Program-made: the position numbers and the translations under genes
The notes under the pieces: model-generated
The model's input: only the letters and a program-made list of their open reading frames with translations
Database searches by the model: none
Told to the model about the DNA's origin: nothing
NCBI RefSeq assembly: GCF_004302915.1
Contig: NZ_QQBI01000001.1
Location: forward strand, 124,001-188,000
DNA: 64,000 nt
Direction: 5' to 3'
DNA from: Komagataeibacter xylinus
GTDB lineage: Bacteria; Pseudomonadota; Alphaproteobacteria; Acetobacterales; Acetobacteraceae
Shown here: positions 1-9,216 of the stretch, one piece after another
How the letters are laid out: each line of letters starts with the position of its first letter
Position numbering within the stretch: the first letter of the stretch is position 1

Positions 1-1
1 C

Positions 2-1651
2 CGCATTGCCCGCAGGCAGGCCGGGTGGGTCTGGCTGCTTGACAGGCCGGGCGTGCGTGATGACCTGCGCACCCACCTGCGCACGGCCCCTGACATGGCC
101 CGCGCGCTTGGCCGCCTGTCGCTCGGACGCGGGCAGCCGCGTGATGCCGGGGCCATCCGGCTGGCGCTGCGCGTTGCGCGTGAGATCGGGCAGATCCTGA
201 ACCGGCAGGCGGAACTGCCGCCGCTGCTGGCGCAGGCTGCGGGCCACCTTGACCGTGCGCAAGCGCTTCAGGCCCTGCTGGAGCGCGCGCTGAGCGAAAA
301 CCCGCCCGCACGCATGGATGAAGGCGGCACCATCGCCGCGGGCTATGATGAGGAACTCGACGCCCAGCGCGAACTGCGCGATGGCAGCAGGCGCATCATC
401 GCAGCGCTGCAGAAGGAATATGCCGAGGAATTCGGCATCGCCAACCTCAAGATCCGCCACCACGCCCAGCTTGGCTACGTGATCGAGGTGCCTGCCGCGG
501 CAGCCACCCGCCTGCGCGGGCGTGATGACCTGATCATGCGCCAGGGCACGGCCAGTTCCAGCCGTTTTGCCACCGAGCGGCTGGCCAGCCTTGACCAGCA
601 GATCGCACAGGCCGCCGAGAACGCTGCCCTGCGCGAGCGCCACCTGTTTACGCAGGTGGTGGGCCACATCCTTGATGAAGCCGCCCTGCCGGACATGGCC
701 GCCGCCCTTGCGGTGATCGACATCGCGCAATCCTGCGCGGTGCTGGCGGGCGGTGGCGCGTGGTGCTGCCCGGTGGTGGGCGATGATACATCCTTCATCA
801 TCCGCGCGGGCCGCCACCCGGTGGTGGAAGCCGCATTACCACGCAACACCCGCTTCACCCCCAATGACTGCGACCTCGAGCCCGACCACCGCATCATGCT
901 GCTGACGGGCCCGAACATGGCGGGCAAGTCCACCTTCCTGCGGCAGGCGGCGCTCGCCGTCATCCTGGCACAGGCGGGGTTGCCGGTGGCAGCGGCAAGC
1001 ATGCGCCTTGGCGTGGTGGACCGGCTGTTCTCGCGCGTGGGTGCGGCCGATGACCTCGCCCGCGGGCGCTCGACCTTCATGGTGGAAATGACCGAGACGG
1101 CAGCCATCCTCAACCAGGCCGGCCCGCGCTCCCTCGTGGTGGTGGACGAGATCGGGCGCGGCACCTCCACGCTCGACGGGCTGGCCATAGCCTGGGCGGT
1201 GCTCGAAACGCTGCATTCCACCCTGCGCTGCCGCGCCATATTCGCCACCCACTTCCATGAACTGGCCGAACTCGCCAACACCATGCCCCGCCTCACTCCC
1301 CACACCATGAGCGTGCGGGAATGGAAGGGGCAGGTCATCTTCCAGCATGAAGTCGTGCCCGGCTCGGCGCGGCGCAGCTGGGGTGTGCATGTGGCCAAGC
1401 TGGCAGGCGTGCCCGAACCCGTGGTGCGCCGCGCGGGCCGCCTTCTGGACATGCTGGAGAAGGAACGCGGCCGGCAGGCCCCGCCGCTGCCCCTGTTCGA
1501 GCAGCAGGCCGAAGCGGTGGAAGCCGAGCCCGCGCAGGTACCCGTGCCTCCCGCCGCCCTTGAAATGCTCGAGGCCCTGGACCCCGACGCACTCAGCCCC
1601 CGCACGGCACTGGAAATGCTCTATAAACTCAAAAAACTGCTGAAACCCTGA
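2..1651 (+). CDS. mutS: DNA mismatch repair protein MutS (5' truncated by window edge)
   Basis: MutS recognises mismatches and, as an ATP-driven clamp, starts methyl-independent or MutL-dependent repair. The reading frame is open from base 2, so the mismatch-binding N-terminus lies outside the window and no start codon is assigned. The visible part covers the core/clamp domains and the ABC-type ATPase. The Walker A motif GPNMAGKST is encoded at 908-934, followed by the MutS signature DEIGRGTSTLDG and the FATHFHEL segment. The C-terminus ends with the helix-turn-helix dimerisation tail (PRTALEMLYKLKKLL). The glnD gene follows 85 bp downstream on the same strand, a pairing seen in other Acetobacteraceae. 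Identification is secure. Confidence 0.97.
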   Translation, partial: RIARRQAGWVWLLDRPGVRDDLRTHLRTAPDMARALGRLSLGRGQPRDAGAIRLALRVAREIGQILNRQAELPPLLAQAAGHLDRAQALQALLERALSENPPARMDEGGTIAAGYDEELDAQRELRDGSRRIIAALQKEYAEEFGIANLKIRHHAQLGYVIEVPAAAATRLRGRDDLIMRQGTASSSRFATERLASLDQQIAQAAENAALRERHLFTQVVGHILDEAALPDMAAALAVIDIAQSCAVLAGGGAWCCPVVGDDTSFIIRAGRHPVVEAALPRNTRFTPNDCDLEPDHRIMLLTGPNMAGKSTFLRQAALAVILAQAGLPVAAASMRLGVVDRLFSRVGAADDLARGRSTFMVEMTETAAILNQAGPRSLVVVDEIGRGTSTLDGLAIAWAVLETLHSTLRCRAIFATHFHELAELANTMPRLTPHTMSVREWKGQVIFQHEVVPGSARRSWGVHVAKLAGVPEPVVRRAGRLLDMLEKERGRQAPPLPLFEQQAEAVEAEPAQVPVPPAALEMLEALDPDALSPRTALEMLYKLKKLLKP

Positions 1652-1736
1652 TACGGCTCTGGACCTGACCCCATCAAGGGCGGCACACTCCCGGACTGGA
1701 TCATTCTCGCCACTTACAGGACGCCATCCGCCCACG

Positions 1737-4631
1737 ATGTCGAACGCTGCCCCCCTTCCCGCCTCCTCCGTCGAGGCGATGACCGACGCCCTTCATGCCG
1801 CCCTGTTCCCCACAAGGGAGCACGACGGCACGCACGCCCTTCCCCCGCGTGAGGAGGCGATCAGGCTGTTCCGCCGCCACCTGTCGCGCTACCAGGCGCA
1901 TGTGCGCGAGGAATTCGAGCATCATCGCCTTGGGGGCGCTGAGGCAGGCAAGCTGCTCGCGGCCTATACGGATGGCATGATCCGGGTGCTCGGCGCCTAC
2001 GCGCTGGCGCAGACCGGCATCGATTCGCACCATGAGGCCCCGTTCGCCATCGCGGCGACCGGCGGCTACGGGCGCGGGCTGCTCGCCCCGTTCAGCGATA
2101 TCGACCTTTTGTTCCTCACCCCCGATGCGCAGGGCGAGGACATGCGCAGCTGCGTGGAATACATCCTGTATTTCCTGTGGGACCTCGGGCTGAAGGTGGG
2201 CCACGCCACCCGCACCATCAACGAGTGTATTGCCGAGGCGGAAGCCGACACCACGGTGCGCACCACCCTGCTCGACGCCCGCATCCTGACCGGCAGCGAA
2301 TCGCTGTTCTCCATGTTCCAGGCCCGCTACATCGTGGCCTGCGTCAAATCCGGCGCCGACCGCTTCATTACCGACAAGCGTAAGGAGCGCGCCGCCCGCC
2401 ACCAGCGCTTTGGCGACAGCCCCTACCTTGTCGAACCCAACGTGAAGGAAGGCCGCGGCGGCCTGCGCGACCTCCAGACACTGTACTGGATGTGCCGCTA
2501 CACCTTCGGCACGCGGCATGTGTCCGACCTGCTGGCGCCGGGCTTCAGCGAGCTTGGGCTGCTGACCGAGCCCGAGGCCAAGCGCGCGCGCCGCGCGTGG
2601 GACTTCCTGTGGCGGGTGCGCTTTCACCTGCATTACGTGTCCGGCCGGGCGGAAGAGCGCCTGACATTCGACGTGCAGCCCGTAGTTGGCGGGCGCATGG
2701 GCTATACGCGCCACGGGCGGCAGGTGGGGGTGGAGCGCTTCATGCGCCACTACTTCCTGACCGTGCGCGAGGTCATGCGCCTGACCCTGGTGCTCGAGCC
2801 CGCCGTGCTGCGCCAGGCCCTCGGCCCCGTGGCCAACGCGCCCGAGGCCGACAGCCAGATGCGTGATGCGGGCTTTACCGTGATTGACGGCCGCATCCTG
2901 CCCCAGCGCGGCACGTCGTTCGAGAATGAACCCATCCAGATGATGCGCCTGCTGGACTGGGCCAACAAGCGCAAGCTGCCCATCCACCCCATGGCCATGC
3001 ACCAGCTCATCCGCTGGGAGCGCAAGGCCGCCAGCCTGCGTGGCGACCCCGAGACCGCGCGCATCTTCCTCGACCTGATGTGTGGCGCCCCCCCCGAGCG
3101 CCCGCAGCGCGCAGCGCGCGCGGAAGAGGAAAAACCCGATGCCATCCCCAGCTTCCACCTGATGGATGAGGGGCGGCGCAAGGGCAACGCCTACTGGCTG
3201 CACATCCTCAACGAGACCGGGCTGATGGGCCGCCTGCTGCCCGACTGGTCGCGCGTGGTGGGGCAGATGCAGTTCGATACCTACCATGTGTTCACGGTTG
3301 ATGAGCACATCATCGACGCGCTGCGCATCCTTGGCCGGGTCGAGCACGGCCAAATGGCCGACGAGATTCCCGTAGCTTACGACCTGGCGCGCAACCTGCA
3401 TTCACGCCGGGCGCTGTACGTGGCGGTGATGCTGCATGACATCGCCAAGGGGCGCGGGGGCGACCATTCGGAAATCGGCTCGCAGATCGCGCTGTATGTC
3501 TGCCCCGAACTGGGCATGGACAGCGAGGAGACGGAAACCGTGTCGTGGCTGGTGCTGCACCACCTGCTGCTCAGCCACACCGCCTTCCAGCGCGATATCG
3601 ACGACCCCAAAACCATCCTTGACCTGGCCGACATCATCCAGTCGCCCGAGCGGCTGCGGCTGCTGCTTTTGCTGACCATCGTGGACATGCGCGCGGTTGG
3701 CCCGCGCGTATGGAACGCCTGGAAGGCGACGCTGCTCAACGAGCTTTACATGCGCGTGGCCGAGGTGCTGGAGGGCAGCCTTGCCACCACCGAGCGCGAC
3801 GTGCGCGTGGAGCGCGCCAAGGCCGCCACCGCCGGGTGGCTGGTGGAAGACGGTATGAACGAGGCCGACGTGCAGCACTTCATGGGGCTGGGCTATGGCA
3901 GTTACTGGCTGTCCTTCGATCACGACACCCATGCCCGCCATGCCCTGCTGATTGGCGAATCCGAGCGCCTCCACTCCCCCCTTACGGTCGAGACCCAGCC
4001 CCTGCCCGCGCGTGGCGTGACCGAGGTGACCATCTACGCCGCCGACCATCCGGGCCTGTTCTCGCGCATTGCGGGCGCGGTGGCCATTGCAGGCGCCTCG
4101 ATCGTGGATGCGCGCATTCACACCATGACCAACGGCATGGCGCTCGACACGCTGTGGATCCAGGATGCAGGCGGCGCTGCGTTTGAGGAACCGCAGCAAC
4201 TTGCCCGCCTGTCGCTGCTAATCGAGCAGGCGCTGACCGGGCAGATCAACATCAACCGCGAGATTGCGCAGTGTGGCCGCAGGATTGCAGGCCGGCGCAT
4301 GCGCGCAATTCACGTGCCGCCGCGCGTGGTGATCGACAATCGCGCGTCAAACACCTGCACTGTGGTTGAAATCAATGGGCGCGACCGCCCCGGCCTGCTG
4401 CATGACGTGACCGCGGCGCTGAGCGAGCAGAAACTCCAGATCGCCTCCGCCCACATCACCACCTATGGCGTGCGGGCGGTGGACGTGTTTTACGTCAAGG
4501 ACCTGTTCGGGCTGAAAATTACCGACAAGGGCCGCCTCGACCGCCTGCGCGCGGCCCTGCTGTCGGGCCTGCAGGAGGCGGAAGCAGCAGCCCAGCGCCG
4601 GTCATCCGAGCTCGAATCCATTACAATCTGA
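1737..4631 (+). CDS. glnD: Bifunctional PII uridylyltransferase/uridylyl-removing enzyme GlnD
   Basis: GlnD senses glutamine and adds UMP to, or removes it from, PII proteins, so setting glutamine synthetase activity and nitrogen control. The 964-residue protein has the usual order. A nucleotidyltransferase domain carries GGYGRG at about 109-114 and DIDLLF at about 121-126. An HD domain with HDIAKG near residue 566 does deuridylylation. Two C-terminal ACT domains start near residues 763 (DHPGLFSRIAG) and 877 (DRPGLLHDVTAAL). All catalytic motifs are intact. Its last 30 bp overlap the 3' end of the convergent TPR gene. The glutamate synthase genes gltB and gltD lie about 25 kb away in the same window. 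Confidence 0.97.
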   Translation: MSNAAPLPASSVEAMTDALHAALFPTREHDGTHALPPREEAIRLFRRHLSRYQAHVREEFEHHRLGGAEAGKLLAAYTDGMIRVLGAYALAQTGIDSHHEAPFAIAATGGYGRGLLAPFSDIDLLFLTPDAQGEDMRSCVEYILYFLWDLGLKVGHATRTINECIAEAEADTTVRTTLLDARILTGSESLFSMFQARYIVACVKSGADRFITDKRKERAARHQRFGDSPYLVEPNVKEGRGGLRDLQTLYWMCRYTFGTRHVSDLLAPGFSELGLLTEPEAKRARRAWDFLWRVRFHLHYVSGRAEERLTFDVQPVVGGRMGYTRHGRQVGVERFMRHYFLTVREVMRLTLVLEPAVLRQALGPVANAPEADSQMRDAGFTVIDGRILPQRGTSFENEPIQMMRLLDWANKRKLPIHPMAMHQLIRWERKAASLRGDPETARIFLDLMCGAPPERPQRAARAEEEKPDAIPSFHLMDEGRRKGNAYWLHILNETGLMGRLLPDWSRVVGQMQFDTYHVFTVDEHIIDALRILGRVEHGQMADEIPVAYDLARNLHSRRALYVAVMLHDIAKGRGGDHSEIGSQIALYVCPELGMDSEETETVSWLVLHHLLLSHTAFQRDIDDPKTILDLADIIQSPERLRLLLLLTIVDMRAVGPRVWNAWKATLLNELYMRVAEVLEGSLATTERDVRVERAKAATAGWLVEDGMNEADVQHFMGLGYGSYWLSFDHDTHARHALLIGESERLHSPLTVETQPLPARGVTEVTIYAADHPGLFSRIAGAVAIAGASIVDARIHTMTNGMALDTLWIQDAGGAAFEEPQQLARLSLLIEQALTGQININREIAQCGRRIAGRRMRAIHVPPRVVIDNRASNTCTVVEINGRDRPGLLHDVTAALSEQKLQIASAHITTYGVRAVDVFYVKDLFGLKITDKGRLDRLRAALLSGLQEAEAAAQRRSSELESITI

Positions 4632-6587
4632 CCCCCTGCGCCGCCTGACCCAGCCCTGCAGGGCGGTCACGAGGCCCGCAATCACGGGCTGCCATGCCCG
4701 GCCGGGCGGCAGCAAGGCGGGCTGGCGCAGCACGCGCATGCTGTCATACCACTGGCTGGCAGGGGCTGGGCCGCCAGCACCCGGCACGGAAACGGGTGGG
4801 CAGATGCCCTGCCCCTGATCCGCGTCAAATGCGGCCGACCACCGCCAGTCCCCCCCGAACCGGCTGAGCAGCCAGACCGGGCAGCCCATGGCCCCTGCTA
4901 GATGGGCGGCCAGCGTATCAACGCTGATGACCAGATCCAGCGTGGCGATCAGGCGCGATGTTGCAAGCAGGTCCGCATCCGCCGCCAGTTCGTGCTGCAT
5001 GAAAGCCGCGTCCTGCGCAGGATTACGACCGGGGCGCAGCGAGATGAACGTCACCCCCTCCACCTGCGCCAGCGCGGCCAGTGCTTCAGCCGCGATCGAG
5101 CGCCGTGCATCAAAACGATAGGCGGCATTGCCCGCATGGCACAGCCCGACCCGCAACGGCCCGGCATGGTTTTGCCGCCGCCACGCAGCCTGCCCCAGAT
5201 AGGGCCGGAACGGGGCCACCGCACGCACGCCCAGCAGGGCAGGCAGGCTGAACAGGTCGCACTGGCAGGCCACGCCCTGACAATCATTTTTATCAGGAGT
5301 GATAATTTCAATCGGGTGCGGCGTGTTTTCACCCACCGCCCGCCCCAGCGTTGCCGCCAGGCGGCGCAGGCCGGGCGGCACGTCGAGCACCACCGGCACG
5401 CGTACCGCCGCAAGCCTCACATAGCGCAGGAAATGCACCGCATCGCCCAGCCCCTGCCCCATCGTGACCAGCAGCCTGCGCCCCGCCGGCAGCGCCTGGC
5501 CCTGCCAGCGCGGCAGGCGGTGCGCGGCAGGATGTGGCGGCATGAAGGCGAGGCGGGATTCCCACAGCGCCCAGCCCTGCGCCAGATCCCCTTCGGCCAG
5601 CCTTGCCACCCCCAGATTGAACCGCGCACGCGACAGCGTGGCCGGATCGGGCGTGGGGCTGCGGGCAAGCAGATCCTCAAAGGCCGTGCCAGCCTGCGCA
5701 TGCCCGCCGGATTCAAACAGGGCGGTGGCGTGGTTGAGGGCAATGCGGGCATCATCCGGCCGTGCGCGGCAGACATCAGCCAGCACGGTCTGCGCCTTCG
5801 CCATCTCTCCCAGCGCCATCAGGGTCAGGCCAAGGTTGCTTGCCGTTTCGGGGGCGGGATCATGGCGCAGGGCCGCGCGCAGCATGGTGGCCGCCAGGCG
5901 CAGGCGGCCCGAGGTAAACAGCAGGGCGCCAAGGGTGGAGAGCGCCTGCCCGTCGCGCCCGTCATGGGCCAGTCGGCGGCGCAGCACGGCTTCGGCCTCT
6001 TCCCGGTGGTCGTGGGCCAGCAGCATGCCCACCAGTTCATGCACCGCCGTGCCATCATGCGGGGCATGCGCTGCCACATGGCGCATCTGGTCCAGCGCCG
6101 CCATACCCCGCCCGCGCCGCCGCCAGAAGCGCGCCTGCGCCACCCGCGCGGCCACGCCGCCCAACGCCACGGCCCGCGCATGGGCCGCCTCTGCCGTCGC
6201 GATATCGCCCGTGCGCTCCATGACCTCGGCCTGCGCCAGCATGATCGCGCCATCATCGGGGCGGCACAGGCAGGCGGCCCGGATCGCGGCCCGCGCGGCG
6301 GCATGGTGCCCGCAGGCCAGCAGCGCGCGGGCCAGCACCTCATGATAATGCCCCAGATGGGGATGCCCCGGCGGCGCGACACATCGCGCCCGCCCGGCAA
6401 GGCTGATGGCGCGATCCGCCCGGCCAAGCGCCAGCGCAACACAGGCAAGGCCATGCAGGGCGTCAGGATCATCGGGCCAGAACCCCAGCATGGTGGCAAA
6501 ACAGGCGCGGGCCCCAGCCATGTCGCCCGCCCGCAGCGCCACCTGCCCGCGTGCCAGCAGGCCCGTGCGCCCCGTCATCGCGTTCAT
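4602..6587 (-). CDS. Tetratricopeptide-repeat protein with a C-terminal glycosyltransferase-9-like domain
   Basis: About the first 370 residues are degenerate TPR helices with repeated A/G-x-L-x-A-H-D pairs. The C-terminal 250 or so residues look like the second half of heptosyltransferase-type (GT9) folds: GLGDAVHFLRYVRLA, then a segment beginning GLCHAGNAAYR, then SVDTLAAHLAGAMG followed by PVWLLSR. Such TPR-plus-GT9-like proteins are common in alphaproteobacteria, usually without an assigned substrate, so no acceptor is claimed. An upstream in-frame ATG exists at 6629. The ATG at 6587 is preferred because AAGGGA lies 11 nt upstream, while nothing convincing precedes 6629. The gene converges on glnD and shares 30 bp with it. 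Domain call is moderate; function is unknown. Confidence 0.75.
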   Translation of the reverse strand: MNAMTGRTGLLARGQVALRAGDMAGARACFATMLGFWPDDPDALHGLACVALALGRADRAISLAGRARCVAPPGHPHLGHYHEVLARALLACGHHAAARAAIRAACLCRPDDGAIMLAQAEVMERTGDIATAEAAHARAVALGGVAARVAQARFWRRRGRGMAALDQMRHVAAHAPHDGTAVHELVGMLLAHDHREEAEAVLRRRLAHDGRDGQALSTLGALLFTSGRLRLAATMLRAALRHDPAPETASNLGLTLMALGEMAKAQTVLADVCRARPDDARIALNHATALFESGGHAQAGTAFEDLLARSPTPDPATLSRARFNLGVARLAEGDLAQGWALWESRLAFMPPHPAAHRLPRWQGQALPAGRRLLVTMGQGLGDAVHFLRYVRLAAVRVPVVLDVPPGLRRLAATLGRAVGENTPHPIEIITPDKNDCQGVACQCDLFSLPALLGVRAVAPFRPYLGQAAWRRQNHAGPLRVGLCHAGNAAYRFDARRSIAAEALAALAQVEGVTFISLRPGRNPAQDAAFMQHELAADADLLATSRLIATLDLVISVDTLAAHLAGAMGCPVWLLSRFGGDWRWSAAFDADQGQGICPPVSVPGAGGPAPASQWYDSMRVLRQPALLPPGRAWQPVIAGLVTALQGWVRRRRGSDCNGFELG

Positions 6588-6670
6588 GGCATGCGCTTTC
6601 CCTTGATTGCTGGCAGGACTGGTTTGCATACAGGGCGGGAGGTTAAGGAATGGTTTGCAGATGACGCCCG

Positions 6671-6724
6671 AACGCCGGGCGGCGTTTTCCGAAGCTTCTT
6701 GAAAAAAGCTTCACCAAAAACTTT
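6671..6724 (+). repeat. Palindromic intergenic repeat, copy 1 (left part truncated)
   Basis: The right half of a repeat family found five times in this window. It has the hairpin GAAGCTT...AAGCTTC (6691-6712) followed by the terminal motif CACCAAAAACTTT. The left hairpin has decayed to GGCGGCGTTTTCC. This copy sits in the divergent region between the TPR gene and the M32 carboxypeptidase, about 50 bp before the latter's start. Confidence 0.7.
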
Positions 6725-6771
6725 CTTATGTCTTACAGACTGGTGGGCATGATTTTTACGCAGGAGTGCGC

Positions 6772-8292
6772 ATGAACATCCCGTCCCGCCCCACCGGCCA
6801 GCAGGCCTATGACATCCTGCGCCAGCGTTTTGCCCGCATGGGACAGATCCGCAATGCACTCGGCATTCTGGGGTGGGACAAGGATACCATGATGCCCGCA
6901 GGCGCTGCCGAAAGCCGCGCCGAGAGCATCGCCACCCTTGCCGTGCTCTCGCACGAGCTCATGACCGCGCCCGACATGCCCGACCTGCTGGCCCGCGCCG
7001 AACCCGGCAAGGACGCCATGGCCACGGCCAACCTGGCCGAGATGCGCCGCCAGCACGCCCATGCCGCCGCCGTGCCCGGTGACCTGGTGGAGGCGACATC
7101 CCGCGCGGCCTCGCGCTGCGAGATGGCATGGCGCACCGCGCGGCAGGACAGCGATTTCGCCGGGCTCCTGCCTCACCTGCAAACCGTGCTGGACTGCACG
7201 CGCGCCGTCGCGGCCGCCAAGGCAGAGGCCCTCAACCTTTCCCCCTATGACGCCCTGGTTGACCAGTATGATGCAGGCACGCGGCAGGCGGATATCGACC
7301 CCGTCTTTGCCGAGCTGGCCAGCGAACTGCCCCACCTGATCGCAACCGCGCTGGACCACCAGAAAAGCCTGCCTGCGCCCGTTGCCCCCACCGGCCCGTT
7401 CGCCGTGCCCGCGCAGGAAAAACTGGGCCGCGAAACCATGGCCGCCCTGGGCTTTGACATGCAGCGCGGGCGGCTGGATGTCAGCCTGCACCCGTTTTGC
7501 GGCGGGGCGGAGGATGACGTGCGCATCACCACCCGTTACGAGCAGGGTGACTGCATCAACGCGCTGATGGGCATCGTGCACGAAACCGGCCATGCCCTGT
7601 ATGAGCAGGGCCTGCCGAAAGACTGGCGCGCCCAGCCCGTGGGCGAGGCGCGCGGCATGAGCCTGCATGAAAGCCAGTCCCTGCTGATGGAAATGCAGGT
7701 GGCCCGCAGCCGTCCCTTCATGGACTGGATGGCCCCGCGCCTGCGCACGGCCTTTGGCGGCAGCGGTAATGATGCGCCGTGGGAGGCTGACAACCTGCAC
7801 CGCCTTGTCACCCGCGTGCGGCCCGGCTTCATCCGCGTGGATGCCGATGAGGTGACCTATCCCGCCCATATCCTCGTGCGCTACGAGATGGAAACCGCGC
7901 TGATCGCGGGTACAATGAAGCTGGCCGACCTGCCCGAGGCCTTCAATGCCCGCATCCATGATCTGCTGGGCCTGAAAGTGCCCAATGACCGTCTGGGCTG
8001 CCTGCAGGATATTCACTGGCCGTCCGGCTCGTGGGGGTATTTCCCCACCTATACGCTGGGCGCGATCATTGCAGCGCAGTTGCGCGAGGCCGCCATGCGC
8101 GACAACCCCGCCATCATGCCAGCCATCGCGAAGGGCGACTTCACGCCCCTGCTCGACTGGCTGCGCCCGCGCATCCATGCCCGTGGCAGCGGGGCGAGCA
8201 CAAAGGAGATCGTGCGCGACGCCACGGGGGCGGTGCCCAATACCGGTCCGTATCTGCGCCACCTGCGGCAGCGTTACTGCGCGCAGGTCTAA
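6772..8292 (+). CDS. Carboxypeptidase Taq-type metallopeptidase (M32)
   Basis: A cytoplasmic zinc metallocarboxypeptidase of family M32, removing residues from peptide C-termini. The length of 506 residues matches the family. The catalytic HETGH motif is near residues 270-274, and the conserved HESQS motif follows about 30 residues later, supplying the third metal ligand region. The N-terminal WDKDTMMP segment is also typical. An in-frame GTG occurs at 6766, but it overlaps the ribosome-binding site. AGGAG sits 5 nt before the ATG at 6772, so that start is chosen. The gene stands alone, with palindromic repeats on both sides. The physiological substrate is not evident. Confidence 0.93.
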   Translation: MNIPSRPTGQQAYDILRQRFARMGQIRNALGILGWDKDTMMPAGAAESRAESIATLAVLSHELMTAPDMPDLLARAEPGKDAMATANLAEMRRQHAHAAAVPGDLVEATSRAASRCEMAWRTARQDSDFAGLLPHLQTVLDCTRAVAAAKAEALNLSPYDALVDQYDAGTRQADIDPVFAELASELPHLIATALDHQKSLPAPVAPTGPFAVPAQEKLGRETMAALGFDMQRGRLDVSLHPFCGGAEDDVRITTRYEQGDCINALMGIVHETGHALYEQGLPKDWRAQPVGEARGMSLHESQSLLMEMQVARSRPFMDWMAPRLRTAFGGSGNDAPWEADNLHRLVTRVRPGFIRVDADEVTYPAHILVRYEMETALIAGTMKLADLPEAFNARIHDLLGLKVPNDRLGCLQDIHWPSGSWGYFPTYTLGAIIAAQLREAAMRDNPAIMPAIAKGDFTPLLDWLRPRIHARGSGASTKEIVRDATGAVPNTGPYLRHLRQRYCAQV

Positions 8293-8308
8293 GCCCCTTG
8301 AATTCATA

Positions 8309-8386
8309 AAAGTCTTGGGTGCCGCCTTTTTTTCAAAAAGGCGGCCTCTTTCGACGCTTTTTGAAAAAAGCTTCACTAAAAACTTT
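8309..8386 (+). repeat. Palindromic intergenic repeat, copy 2 (most complete; abutted by IS)
   Basis: The fullest copy of the family, 78 bp. It starts with AAAGTCTTGGGTG. The hairpin GCCGCC(T)7CAAAAAGGCGGC follows, then a second hairpin GCTTTTTGAAAAAAGC, and it ends CACTAAAAACTTT. The two ends are imperfect inverted repeats. Its last bases form part of the target-site duplication of the insertion sequence at 8388. Confidence 0.8.
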
Positions 8387-8387
8387 A

Positions 8388-9119
8388 GGGGCTGGCATAG
8401 GTAAGCGTTTGTTGGGACGGGCTAGGAAGGGAGCTTAGCCCATTCGGCAAGGATTTTCATGAGCTTTGCGGGAGAGCGGATATTGAAGCGCCACTCGCAC
8501 TCGGCCAGAAAGAGATGGAAGTCCTTGCGTGGTATTCCATTGTATCGTCGCAGATGACGCTTGGCCTGGCTCCAGAAGTTCTCGATGCCATTGATATGGT
8601 TTCTTCCCTGGGTGAAATGCCTGCTGTGATCGACGCGCTCGTGGTGGAACTCAGACACATCGAGCTTGTCGTATGCATGCCAGGAATCACTGTAAACGAT
8701 TGAATCCGGCAGAACTTTCTGCCGGATGAGAGACATCAGCGTCTGGTGCCCGGCATTGGGGATCATGACTGCATGAACGCGGCCAGACCGCTTCAGCAGA
8801 CCAAAGACAGCGACTTTTCCGGCAGCGCCTCTGCCCCGTTTACCTTTGCGATGTCCACCGAAATAGCTTTCATCGACTTCGATCTCACCGGAAAAGGGCG
8901 CGTCACGAGCAATCTGTTCAGCAATGATTTCGCGCAGCTTACGGTAATACAGGGTCGCGGTATTGCGATTGACACCCACAAGTTCGGCAGCACTCCGTGC
9001 GGGCGTACCCGCAACGAAGTGCTCCAGAAGCCGTTTTTGGATGCCAACAGGTAACCGGCTACGACGACGTGCTTTCATAGGATATATCAAGCCTCTATCG
9101 GCTTACCTATGCCAGCCCC
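8388..9119 (-). mobile_element. Complete IS1595-family insertion sequence (732 bp)
   Basis: The ends are a perfect 19-bp inverted repeat: GGGGCTGGCATAGGTAAGC at 8388-8406 and its complement at 9101-9119. The element is flanked by a perfect 8-bp direct repeat AAACTTTA at 8380-8387 and 9120-9127, the duplication size known for IS1595. It carries one transposase gene on the minus strand. Intact ends, duplication and reading frame suggest a recent insertion. It disrupts no gene and lands at the end of palindromic repeat copy 2. Confidence 0.95.
8422..9090 (-). CDS. IS1595-family (ISXO2-like) transposase
   Basis: A DDE/N transposase of 222 residues that fills the insertion sequence. The acidic catalytic positions are visible in EVDESYFGG (Asp near 73) and YSDSWHAY (Asp near 135). 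The NGIENFW segment (about 167-173) and a following lysine supply the Asn/Lys typical of this family. The N-terminal 60 residues form a helix-turn-helix-like zinc-free DNA-binding region. A second in-frame ATG at 9078 would give a product 4 residues shorter and is equally possible. There is no frameshift or internal stop, so the enzyme may be active. Confidence 0.95.
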   Translation of the reverse strand: MIYPMKARRRSRLPVGIQKRLLEHFVAGTPARSAAELVGVNRNTATLYYRKLREIIAEQIARDAPFSGEIEVDESYFGGHRKGKRGRGAAGKVAVFGLLKRSGRVHAVMIPNAGHQTLMSLIRQKVLPDSIVYSDSWHAYDKLDVSEFHHERVDHSRHFTQGRNHINGIENFWSQAKRHLRRYNGIPRKDFHLFLAECEWRFNIRSPAKLMKILAEWAKLPS

Positions 9120-9216
9120 AAACTTTATCTGGCTTTCTCGGCACGCATCAGGTCAGGGCGGGCATGCCGCATCATGCCCTTGCCATTCGCCCCCGTTCGT
9201 GACGAGATAAGGCGCG

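Noticed and set aside
4902-6752. A 616-residue open frame opposite the TPR gene
   Set aside because: It is Arg/His/Gln-rich shadow translation of the coding strand with no motif; the TPR frame on the other strand has domains.
8309-9127. Possible gene disrupted by the insertion sequence
   Set aside because: Joining the flanks across the duplication yields only the palindromic repeat and no extended reading frame.
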